From Vibrio crassostreae (GTDB lineage Bacteria > Pseudomonadota > Gammaproteobacteria > Enterobacterales > Vibrionaceae): a stretch of 64,000 nucleotides of DNA. Positions 18,000 through 25,739 of the stretch are shown in pieces (the stretch's first letter is position 1; every line of letters begins with the position of its first letter). The notes under the pieces are model-generated. The model did not search any database and had not been told where the DNA came from. It saw nothing but the letters and a program-made list of their open reading frames with translations. The translations under genes were made by a program, and so were the position numbers. Where the stretch lies: positions 2,232,001 through 2,296,000 of the forward strand of contig NZ_AP025476.1 of the NCBI RefSeq assembly GCF_024347415.1, written 5' to 3'.

Positions 18000-19479
18000 C
18001 ACTTTCACTTCGAATGTGGCTCAACGACAAATTTGGTTTGATGTTTTGGCTATGGCAGCTGAACAAAGCACGCTTTATTTTCACCGTTGGTTCCAAAATA
18101 CAAGTTAACGCGTTGTCTTTAATCTTGGTTTCCACTTCAGATCTTTTACCAATCAGATAGAACTTATCAATGCCCTCTATCTGCTCGATATCGAGAAGTC
18201 TTTTCGCTTGACCATGACTGTAAAATTGCCCAGAGAATGGTCGTTTACCCACGTAAAAGCTTGGCGCAGAATCCGTAATCTGTTCGAAAATAATACGGTC
18301 ACTTTTCTCGTTCGCCTTGCCGAGATTCAGGTAGACCATCGCAATCATTAGCAACACAGGCAGAACCAAAGCCACGCTCGAGAACCACTTCTTATCTTTT
18401 TCCACTACGAGTATAGCAATCAACAAGCCAAGAGCCGGAATACCTGGTAGGACGTAAGCTGGGAGAATATTGCCCGCCATAGTGAAAAGAATCAGAGGTG
18501 AAATCAACCAACAGACAAGAAATGAAAACAGCCCACTATTCTCAGTGTTAATTTCTGCAATTTTCTTACGGCGGACAAACGCTAATATAGGCAAAACAAT
18601 TGACCAAGGCGCAGCGGCTTGAATCCAGAACACCCAGATCATACCTCGTGCTTGGTCGTGAGCAGAACCGTACAGATCACCTTCCCAGCCACTCACAACA
18701 AAACGCTTAAAGTGTTCGCCAACAATAAAGTAGTCGATGAAGCCCGGCGTTGCCATTTCAGCCATGATGTACCAAGGTAGAGCAATCGCTAACATCACAC
18801 CTAAACCAGACAACAATGGGAAACGTTGCCAAAGCGCTTTGAAAGCACCAAAGAAGCCGTGTTGTAATACCAACCAAGGGAAAACTGCGATACCCATGAT
18901 GACAATCGCTACTGGCCCTTTTGCCAGCAAGCCTAGTGCTAAACCAATGAAACCAACGTAACCCCAAGATCGATTAGTCTTCGCACTCCCTTCACCCTTC
19001 CCCGCTTCTCCTCCTAGCCAACATAGGTAGAAACCCAGCATGGCAATAGTCATCGCTAAGGTTAACGCGATGTCTGTCATCACAGCACCTGCCGCAATAG
19101 AGAAAATACCACATGTCGCCAACACTACCGCGGCAACCAACGCACTTTGCCCTGTTCGTTTCGCCATGTAAGCGGTCAACAAAATCGTTGCGACACCCGC
19201 TAACCAATGTGGTGCGCGAACGGCAAACTCACTCAGGCCGAACAACTCAATACCGGCAGCGCTCATCCATGTAAACAACGGTGGCTTACCCCAGAAAGGA
19301 ATACCGTAATCAAACTGAGGCGTTAACCAATTCCCAGTTTCCACCATCAGACGTGCCATTTCGCCATAGCGCGCTTCTGTGGTATCCATTAATGGATAGG
19401 TTGCCAAAGATAAAAGCCTTAAAACCAATGCAAAAGCCAACAAGTACCATAGGTGCGTTCGGTTCAGGTTCAGGCTCAT
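17986..19479 (-). CDS. ArnT/PMT-type GT39 family glycosyltransferase
   Basis: A 497-residue inner-membrane glycosyltransferase with about 11-12 membrane helices. The first periplasmic loop contains TTEARYGEMARLMVETGNW and GIPFWGKPPLFTWM, the motif that in ArnT-type enzymes holds the catalytic acidic residues. Such enzymes move a sugar from an undecaprenyl-phosphate carrier to lipid A, O-antigen or another envelope acceptor at the periplasmic face. The start overlaps the GT2 stop by 4 bases (ATGA), so translation is coupled. Together with GT2 and GtrA it forms a complete make-flip-transfer set. It is probably not arnT itself because no arnBCADEF genes are present. Confidence 0.85.
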   Translation of the reverse strand: MSLNLNRTHLWYLLAFALVLRLLSLATYPLMDTTEARYGEMARLMVETGNWLTPQFDYGIPFWGKPPLFTWMSAAGIELFGLSEFAVRAPHWLAGVATILLTAYMAKRTGQSALVAAVVLATCGIFSIAAGAVMTDIALTLAMTIAMLGFYLCWLGGEAGKGEGSAKTNRSWGYVGFIGLALGLLAKGPVAIVIMGIAVFPWLVLQHGFFGAFKALWQRFPLLSGLGVMLAIALPWYIMAEMATPGFIDYFIVGEHFKRFVVSGWEGDLYGSAHDQARGMIWVFWIQAAAPWSIVLPILAFVRRKKIAEINTENSGLFSFLVCWLISPLILFTMAGNILPAYVLPGIPALGLLIAILVVEKDKKWFSSVALVLPVLLMIAMVYLNLGKANEKSDRIIFEQITDSAPSFYVGKRPFSGQFYSHGQAKRLLDIEQIEGIDKFYLIGKRSEVETKIKDNALTCILEPTVKIKRALFSCHSQNIKPNLSLSHIRSESDVQH

Positions 19480-20495
19480 GCTGACTCCTCTAATTTAAAA
19501 TGTGTTTTTAATGCCGGTGTATCGACCACCGATTGGATCAGATACAAAGGACGATTCTTGGTTTCAATGAAAATACGACCTATGTACTCTCCCATTAAAC
19601 CAATACACAACAGTTGGATACCGCCAAGGGCAAGCTGTACGACCATCATTGACGGATAGCCCGTGATGGGCTCACCAAACATCATGGTTTTGAACACGAT
19701 GAAGACGCCATACACGAAAGCAGTAAGTGCCACTAAGCCACCAACGGCCGTCGCAATACGCAGTGGGCGGATAGAGAATGAAGTGATGCCATCCATCGCC
19801 AAGCCAACCAGCTTCAAGTAGTTCCACTTGGTCTCACCACAAAAGCGCGCGTCGCGCTTAAACTGAATCGTTGCTTGCCTAAAACCCGGCCATGAGAAAA
19901 TACCTTTCATGTAGCGATTACGTTCAGGAAGTTGATTGATATGGTCGACGACTTCACGGCTCAACAGTCTGAAATCACCGACATTTTCAGGAACATCGAT
20001 TTTCGCAGCCACATTCATGACTTTGTAAAAGCTCGCCGCTGAAAACTTCTTAAACCACGTTTCACCATCACGCTGGCTGCGCTGCATATTCACAACGTCA
20101 TAGCCTTCGCGCCACTTGGCAACCATTTGTGGGATCAGCTCCGGCGGATCTTGCAGGTCTGCGTCTAACAAGATCACCGCTTGTCCTCGGCAATGCTCAA
20201 GACCAGCACTCATGGCTGACTCTTTACCAAAGTTACGGCTTAAACCAATCACCGAGATTGAGCTGTTGATTGAAGTGAATGAACTCACCAAGTCCAAGCT
20301 ATTGTCTTTGCTGCCATCGTCGACATAAACAATCTCACTCGTGATCGGTAAGCTATCAAGCACCTTGGTAAGGCGAGAGTGGAACTCTTCCAATACCTCT
20401 TGTTCATCGTAAAAAGGCACAATGATAGACAAAGAGACCGCAGGATTGATCTGCGATGTAGATATCTTAGGGCGGCTAATATGAAGTTCAGACAT
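19476..20495 (-). CDS. GT2 family polyprenyl-phosphate glycosyltransferase (GtrB/ArnC-like)
   Basis: A 339-residue protein with a cytoplasmic GT-A domain (SIIVPFYDEQEVLEEF, YVDDGSKDNS, metal-binding LLDADLQDP) and two C-terminal membrane helices (about residues 247-270 and 283-310). This is the DPM1/GtrB architecture: a nucleotide sugar is loaded onto undecaprenyl phosphate on the inner face of the membrane. It is the first gene of the cassette and faces the two-component regulator across 125 bases, which suggests control by it. The sugar donor cannot be told from sequence. Confidence 0.88.
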   Translation of the reverse strand: MSELHISRPKISTSQINPAVSLSIIVPFYDEQEVLEEFHSRLTKVLDSLPITSEIVYVDDGSKDNSLDLVSSFTSINSSISVIGLSRNFGKESAMSAGLEHCRGQAVILLDADLQDPPELIPQMVAKWREGYDVVNMQRSQRDGETWFKKFSAASFYKVMNVAAKIDVPENVGDFRLLSREVVDHINQLPERNRYMKGIFSWPGFRQATIQFKRDARFCGETKWNYLKLVGLAMDGITSFSIRPLRIATAVGGLVALTAFVYGVFIVFKTMMFGEPITGYPSMMVVQLALGGIQLLCIGLMGEYIGRIFIETKNRPLYLIQSVVDTPALKTHFKLEESA

Positions 20496-20620
20496 AATAC
20501 GTTCTTCTATTTTTTAATCTGAAGCCAATCTACCCTCCCATAAGTGAAAGTTATGTTATTGACATATTTTTCACGCTCACTCAGGATAATGTTACTGTCT
20601 ATTTCTGTATGAGAATCAAA

Positions 20621-21298
20621 ATGAAACGAGTTCTATTAGTCGAAGATAACCGTGAAATTGCAGGTGTCTTGTTTGATTATTTTGAGTGTATTGGCATGGA
20701 ACTCGATTACGCAGACAACGGTGAACTTGGCCTACAACTCGCGTTGGAAAACTCATTTGATATCATCATATTGGATCTAATGTTACCGAGAATGGACGGC
20801 CTAACGGTTTGTAATAAACTGCGAGACCAAGGTAACGCGACACCTATTTTGATGCTGACCGCCTTAGATAGCCGAGAAGATATGCTGAAAGGCTTTGAAC
20901 ACGGTGCCGATGATTACCTCACCAAGCCTTTTGATTTGGATATTCTAGAAGCAAGAATGAACGCGTTAGTCCGTCGTTACCGCGGAAAAGTCGCCTCTTC
21001 AAAACTTCAGTTCGATGAACTCACCATCGACCAAAAAACCCGTAAAGCTTACCGCCAAGATAAACTACTAGCGCTCAATCCAACCACTTACACCATACTT
21101 GAGATGCTGTGCCAAAGCGCACCTGAAGTAGTCACTCGTGAAGCTATTTCCTACAAGTTATGGGAAGAAAACGAGCCCAACAATGATGTGTTGCGCAGTC
21201 ACATTTATCAGTTACGTAATCAACTCGACAAGCCTTTTGACACTCAGATGTTAATTACGGTGCCTAAAGTTGGCTTCCGATTGGAGCCATCGAATTGA
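20621..21298 (+). CDS. OmpR/PhoB-type response regulator
   Basis: About 225 residues: a receiver domain (VLLVEDNREIAG, phospho-acceptor Asp52 in IIILDLMLPRMDG, Lys in DDYLTKPF) and a C-terminal winged helix DNA-binding domain (ALNPTTYTILEMLCQ, LWEENEPNNDVLRSHIYQLRNQLD). The frame opens at an ATG at 20609 without a ribosome binding site; the ATG at 20621 has GAGA upstream and gives the usual MKRVLLVEDN start. Its stop overlaps the start of the sensor kinase gene. Divergent transcription from the glycosyltransferase cassette suggests control of envelope glycosylation. It was not assigned to a named pair. Confidence 0.9.
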   Translation: MKRVLLVEDNREIAGVLFDYFECIGMELDYADNGELGLQLALENSFDIIILDLMLPRMDGLTVCNKLRDQGNATPILMLTALDSREDMLKGFEHGADDYLTKPFDLDILEARMNALVRRYRGKVASSKLQFDELTIDQKTRKAYRQDKLLALNPTTYTILEMLCQSAPEVVTREAISYKLWEENEPNNDVLRSHIYQLRNQLDKPFDTQMLITVPKVGFRLEPSN

Positions 21299-22593
21299 TT
21301 TCAAATGTTCTTACAAGCACAAAAACCCTAACGGGCCGCTTAGCGGTTTTCTTTGGGTTAATGGCCGTAATTGTGTCGGCATTTGTCTATGTGGTATTTA
21401 TCACAGCCCTGTACTTGTCGGAAGACCGCGTGGGTGAAAGACGCATCCTAATTGACCGCAACTATGCAGTCGGGTTATTCCAGTCAGGCGAAAGTGGAGA
21501 GCTTCGTATTGATGACCTGACTATCGCTTACAACGATCTTTCCTATCTACCGAAAAAGTATTTAAAGTATATTGAAGGCAAAGAAAATTTCATTGGTGAG
21601 GTCGGTGAAGATCCAGAATCTCGCATGGTCTATGTAGGCGAGTATACTCATGAAGGTAGAACTCACCCTATTGTTCTGCTTTCTGAAATAGACCGTGTCG
21701 AGCTTAGTGTCTTTGAGCTCGTTTATGCCACCACATTTGTATTAGCCCTTCTCTCTATTCTAATATTCAGCTTCGGAGCTCTGCTCTATCGGTTGTCTAA
21801 ACGGCTGATTGAGCCCTTCAACTCCCTGTCTGAACAGCTTGAATCCAATAAGCTCAATCTAAACGAAGAATTTGGAGTGAATGACGATGCGGCGGTGGAG
21901 TTTCGTCAGTTGACGGATCAACTCAATCAATACAGAAGAGAAATCAATTCTCTAGTAAAACGCGAGCAAGCTTTCGCACGCTACTCAAGTCATGAACTAA
22001 GAACTCCGTTGACTGTTGCTCGTGGTGCCAACAAACTGTTACTGAGAAGCGAAACAACCGAATTTCAATCTCGTCAGGTTGAACGTATTGATGAAGCCAT
22101 TGTTCAAATGTCTGAAATGGTCGATGCACTGCTTGGTCTCGTTCGTTATGAAAGAAACAGTGACGATGCACCTCTACGTTTATTCAGCCAGCAAGAGCTA
22201 GAGACTATCGTTTCTAAAAATTCGTTGCAGGCTGACGAGAAGGAAGTCGCGATAACCTTACAAGTTCAATCAGAACCAACCATTCAAGCCACCAGCGCGA
22301 TCATGAATATGTTGGTCGGTAACTTGTTAAGAAACGCGATTGCAGCAACTAATAGCGGTACAGTAACTATCACCCTTTCTCAAGACAGTCTTATTATTGA
22401 AGATCAAGGCGAAGGCCTGCAGGAGCAATACAACCCGAATGGACATGGGCTAGGTTTGTTGATTGTCGATGACTTGTGTCAGCGTTTTGATTGGGACTTT
22501 GAATTGTTTAATCGCAGCTGTGGTGGATGCACAGCCAAGATCACCTTTCAAGCCGATTCATCCGCGTCAATATCGAACGAAAACTTGATTTAG
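21295..22593 (+). CDS. Two-component sensor histidine kinase
   Basis: A 432-residue membrane kinase: two membrane helices (about residues 16-38 and 145-170) around a 105-residue periplasmic sensor region, a HAMP-like linker, a HisKA domain with phospho-accepting His233 in SSHELRTPLTV, and an ATPase domain with NLLRNAIAAT, EDQGEGL and GHGLGLLIV. Two closely spaced Cys (SCGGC) occur near the C-terminus. The start is TTG at 21295, 4 bases overlapping the response-regulator stop, with GGAG 8 bases upstream. The signal sensed is unknown; with neighbouring envelope-modifying genes, a cationic peptide or envelope stress cue is plausible. Confidence 0.88.
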   Translation: MISNVLTSTKTLTGRLAVFFGLMAVIVSAFVYVVFITALYLSEDRVGERRILIDRNYAVGLFQSGESGELRIDDLTIAYNDLSYLPKKYLKYIEGKENFIGEVGEDPESRMVYVGEYTHEGRTHPIVLLSEIDRVELSVFELVYATTFVLALLSILIFSFGALLYRLSKRLIEPFNSLSEQLESNKLNLNEEFGVNDDAAVEFRQLTDQLNQYRREINSLVKREQAFARYSSHELRTPLTVARGANKLLLRSETTEFQSRQVERIDEAIVQMSEMVDALLGLVRYERNSDDAPLRLFSQQELETIVSKNSLQADEKEVAITLQVQSEPTIQATSAIMNMLVGNLLRNAIAATNSGTVTITLSQDSLIIEDQGEGLQEQYNPNGHGLGLLIVDDLCQRFDWDFELFNRSCGGCTAKITFQADSSASISNENLI

Positions 22594-22646
22594 TTGGTTT
22601 ACAGCCGCCTCTGGCTACTAGATACTCGTCCGTCCTATTTGATTTA

Positions 22647-22676
22647 AAAATGCTGGCTCTTTAGTCAGCATTTTGT
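22647..22676 (+). terminator. Terminator after the sensor kinase gene
   Basis: AAAATGCTG and CAGCATTTT form a 9-bp stem followed by GTTTAA. It ends just before the next gene, at 22686. Confidence 0.65.
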
Positions 22677-22685
22677 TTAAGTGCG

Positions 22686-23615
22686 ATGAAACTAAATAAT
22701 AGCCCTGTAACTCAGCATCAATTTAACGACCACACCTTTTTCTTAAAGCGTGACGATCAACTTCACTCACACTTTTGCGGTAACAAAGCCCGCAAGTTCA
22801 TGAAGCTGCTGGAAGACGAGCACCCAGAGACCACAACCTTGATCAGCTATGGTTCTGCGCAGGCTAACTCTCTGTTCTCACTCGCGGCACTGGCAAAGAT
22901 CAAAGGTTGGACGCTTGAGTTCTACGTCGATCATCTTCCCGAGTGGCTACTAGAACGCCCAATAGGTAATTACCGTGGTGCAGTAGACCTTGGCGCTAAG
23001 GTGATTTCAGTCAAAGAGACAGGCTCTGAGCTTCATCCTAAAGAGTATATTGAGCAAGTAAGACAACCTGACTCACACTGCATTGTGTTACCCGAGGGTG
23101 GCCGCTCTCAGCTTGCTGAGTATGGTGTTAAGCAATTGGCAATGGAAATACTGAGCTGGACTCGCTTCGAAAACCAACACGATTTTGTGATCGCACTCCC
23201 CGCAGGGACAGGTAGCACAGCTCTCTATCTTCATAAGCATTTAAAGCTGCACAACATCCCGGTATTAACCTGTGCTTGTGTTGGTGGCAGCGACTATTTA
23301 ACGCAGCAATTTAATGAGCTAGGTGAAACCGAACATCCACAGATCTTATCGCTCGAAACCAAACACCACTTTGGAAAATTGTATCAACAGGATTATCAAA
23401 CTTGGTTGGATCTACAAGAGCAAACCGACATCGAGTTTGACCTGCTTTACGACCCATTGATGTGGCAATGCTTAGAACAATGGCAAGAAGATAACCCAAC
23501 TAAAACCATTATCTACATTCACCAAGGCGGTATCTTAGGTAACGAATCGATGCTGCCACGCTATCAGCGAAAATATCCAGATATGTGCCGTAGCACGACT
23601 AACGCTTCTTGGTAA
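22686..23615 (+). CDS. PLP-dependent deaminase/desulfhydrase family protein (ACC deaminase/D-cysteine desulfhydrase-like)
   Basis: A 309-residue fold-type II PLP enzyme. FLKRDDQLH, CGNKARKFMKL (with the Schiff-base lysine) and the phosphate-binding PAGTGSTAL loop are typical of the 1-aminocyclopropane-1-carboxylate deaminase / D-cysteine desulfhydrase group. IHQGGILGNESML closes the active site. The true substrate of such bacterial paralogues is usually unknown; a D-amino acid or cysteine analogue is likely. The start is only about 10 bases after the preceding terminator hairpin. The ribosome binding site is weak. Confidence 0.82.
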   Translation: MKLNNSPVTQHQFNDHTFFLKRDDQLHSHFCGNKARKFMKLLEDEHPETTTLISYGSAQANSLFSLAALAKIKGWTLEFYVDHLPEWLLERPIGNYRGAVDLGAKVISVKETGSELHPKEYIEQVRQPDSHCIVLPEGGRSQLAEYGVKQLAMEILSWTRFENQHDFVIALPAGTGSTALYLHKHLKLHNIPVLTCACVGGSDYLTQQFNELGETEHPQILSLETKHHFGKLYQQDYQTWLDLQEQTDIEFDLLYDPLMWQCLEQWQEDNPTKTIIYIHQGGILGNESMLPRYQRKYPDMCRSTTNASW

Positions 23616-23674
23616 TTACCCCGTCACACCGAGCTCTGGATATTCGAATTTCCGTAATCTGAGAACACCGTCAT

Positions 23675-23708
23675 ACAGCCATCACACTTGATCGTGATGG
23701 CTGTTTTA
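23675..23708 (+). terminator. Rho-independent terminator
   Basis: ACAGCCATCAC (23675-23685) and GTGATGGCTGT (23694-23704) form a perfect 11-bp stem followed by TTTT. It ends the transcript of the PLP enzyme gene. Confidence 0.85.
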
Positions 23709-23831
23709 GCGTTTCACTTTCATATTTTACCTCTACTCTTACACTTCAAATTAAAGACAGTAATCTGGCGAGAATCATCGCGTTATCTATACTTTCGATT
23801 GGAACGTCATTGTCTTCTGAAGGAATAACGC

Positions 23832-24569
23832 ATGCGAAAACTCACTACACTCGGCCTGTTTTCAATCTTACTACCCTTTTCAGCTATTTCTGGAGAAAAC
23901 GTCACTTACCAAGTCGACGGGATGGACTACGAAGGTTATTGGAGTGAAGCCAGTGACCAAGCGCCTTTGGTACTGCTAATTCACGATTGGGATGGCTTAA
24001 CCGATTACGAAAAGAAGCGTTCTGAGATGCTCAACGAACTCGGTTACAACGTGTTCGCTATCGACCTGTTTGGTAAAGGCATTCGCCCAACCGAAGTGAA
24101 AGACAAAAAACAACACACAGGTGAACTGTACAAAGACAGAGAGAAAATGCGTGCGCTACTCAACGCAGGAGCCATGGAAGCGAAAAGACTTGGCGGCAAC
24201 TTAGATAACAACGTAATAATGGGATACTGCTTTGGTGGAGCTGCTGTATTGGAAGCTGCTCGTGCGGGAATTCCTTCGAAGGCTTACGTAACCTTCCATG
24301 GCGGTTTATCAACACCAAAAGGCCAAGACTACTCGCAGACTAAAGCTCCCGTAGTCGTGTTCCACGGCACGGCTGATGCCATGATTTCAATGCACGACTT
24401 TGGAAGCCTCGCCGCTCAACTTGAATCAACCAAAGTTCCGCATGAGATGATCACTTATAGTGGTGCGCCACACGCCTTCACAGTATTCGGATCGAATAAC
24501 TATCAACATGAAGCTGACCAAAAATCATGGCAACGCTTTACTCAGTTGTTAAGTTCGGTATCTCGTTAA
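23832..24569 (+). CDS. Exported dienelactone hydrolase family protein
   Basis: A 245-residue alpha/beta hydrolase with a signal peptide (about residues 1-20). The dienelactone hydrolase nucleophile is Cys133 in GYCFGG; the acid and base lie in FHGTADAMIS and SGAPHAFTVFG. LIHDWDGL is the oxyanion region. Family members cleave dienelactones or act as general carboxyl esterases; periplasmic members have no fixed role. GGAA upstream of the ATG supports the start. It is a single-gene unit and does not appear to belong to the glucan locus that follows. Confidence 0.87.
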   Translation: MRKLTTLGLFSILLPFSAISGENVTYQVDGMDYEGYWSEASDQAPLVLLIHDWDGLTDYEKKRSEMLNELGYNVFAIDLFGKGIRPTEVKDKKQHTGELYKDREKMRALLNAGAMEAKRLGGNLDNNVIMGYCFGGAAVLEAARAGIPSKAYVTFHGGLSTPKGQDYSQTKAPVVVFHGTADAMISMHDFGSLAAQLESTKVPHEMITYSGAPHAFTVFGSNNYQHEADQKSWQRFTQLLSSVSR

Positions 24570-24579
24570 CTTTCAATCT

Positions 24580-24609
24580 AGGTAACAGCCCAACGGCAGC
24601 CTGTTACCT
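24580..24609 (+). terminator. Hairpin after the hydrolase gene
   Basis: AGGTAACAG and CTGTTACCT form a 9-bp stem, 10 bases after the stop codon. The T-run is lacking, so termination is likely but not certain. Confidence 0.45.
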
Positions 24610-24664
24610 AATTCGTACTAATTATTAGCGAGTATTTCTTTAAATTTGGTGTTCGTCACTCAAA

Positions 24665-24680
24665 AAGAAAGCGCTTTCTT
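24665..24680. promoter_or_regulatory. LacI-family operator 1 (malM-like gene)
   Basis: A perfect 16-bp palindrome, AAGAAAGCGCTTTCTT, 65 bases upstream of the MalM-like start. The central CG and flanking AAA/TTT are typical of operators for the LacI family. The same site recurs eight times further on, always between genes of the glucan locus. Confidence 0.85.
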
Positions 24681-24745
24681 GTAGTGTGTCTCTATTATCA
24701 ATCAGGCACTCTGAATCAGATATGCTTTTTTAACTGTGAGAAATT

Positions 24746-25651
24746 ATGAAATATTTAGCAATTCTACCAGCGGTATTCGCACTAAGCGCCTGTTCAACAG
24801 TGACAGAGTCACCGGTTAGCTACCACAAAACTTCTCCGGGGCTAGAGTCACTACAGAACAACGAAAACTGCTGTGAAAACCTGAGTACAATTCAATATCA
24901 AAGCGTTACGAACCCAGAAGAAACATCTGTTTCGATCACCACAGCAAGCCCTAAGATCGAGTTCAAATCGGGTCGATCCTTTGCTGGAGGGCTAAAGCTT
25001 CCTGCAACACTAGATGCTATTCGTTTTTCAGTGACTTCAAATGCTAGTTATTCAGCATTCGTTCCGTCACTTTTAGTCTTAGACAAAAATTACCAGCCGC
25101 TAGATGTCATTGGCAATGAAAGTATTAAGTACCAACCACTTAGCCTGCTTGATGGTGCACAATATGGCGCGCAAATCGAACTGCAAGAACGTTACTTAAA
25201 CGGCGAGGCTCCTGCTTACTTGGTCGTATTCACAACCAGCGAAGCACTCGCGAAAACAACTCCTGTCGAAAAACCAAGTGATATGGCGATACGTTCTGGT
25301 GATATCCAGGCAAACATCGCTCATAACACGGACTACGCCATCCCTCATTCTGCAATCGGGAAAGTCTCCTTTGATTTTAAATTCACAGCGGTAACCACCG
25401 TTGTTGAAGAACAAAACCGTCAAAAGCGAGTTCAACAAATTATTCCAGAATCAACCGTAGCCCAATCAGATTTATTAACGGAAAATACACTGAATAAGAA
25501 AGAGGTTTATCAAACTCTTATAGAAAACTCGGTTTCATCTGGAGATTTTAGTGCAGCACTGACTTACGTTGAAGAATCTGAGCGATTAGGAATCGAAGGG
25601 ATGCGAAACTCCTTTGTTGACGCGATGAAGCAATATCAAAAAGCACAATAA
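24746..25651 (+). CDS. MalM-like periplasmic lipoprotein
   Basis: A 301-residue lipoprotein with the lipobox ALSAC (Cys16). The central part, VSITTASPKIEFKSGRSFAGGLKLP and YSAFVPSLLVLDKNYQPL, follows the MalM pattern of a family known from maltose operons next to lamB, with no proven biochemical activity. A C-terminal helical segment (about 240-301) is rich in Glu and Gln. It is preceded by the LacI-type operator of the glucan locus and not by maltose genes, so it probably supports import of the same glucan oligosaccharides as the porin. The family call is by motif recall. Confidence 0.72.
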   Translation: MKYLAILPAVFALSACSTVTESPVSYHKTSPGLESLQNNENCCENLSTIQYQSVTNPEETSVSITTASPKIEFKSGRSFAGGLKLPATLDAIRFSVTSNASYSAFVPSLLVLDKNYQPLDVIGNESIKYQPLSLLDGAQYGAQIELQERYLNGEAPAYLVVFTTSEALAKTTPVEKPSDMAIRSGDIQANIAHNTDYAIPHSAIGKVSFDFKFTAVTTVVEEQNRQKRVQQIIPESTVAQSDLLTENTLNKKEVYQTLIENSVSSGDFSAALTYVEESERLGIEGMRNSFVDAMKQYQKAQ

Positions 25652-25739
25652 CTCAACCTCAAAGTAGTCGTTTATTTTCTCTCACTTTACCTCTTTTTTG
25701 AGCAACGAGAGTTAAATAAACGACTGTTATCCCTTAGCC

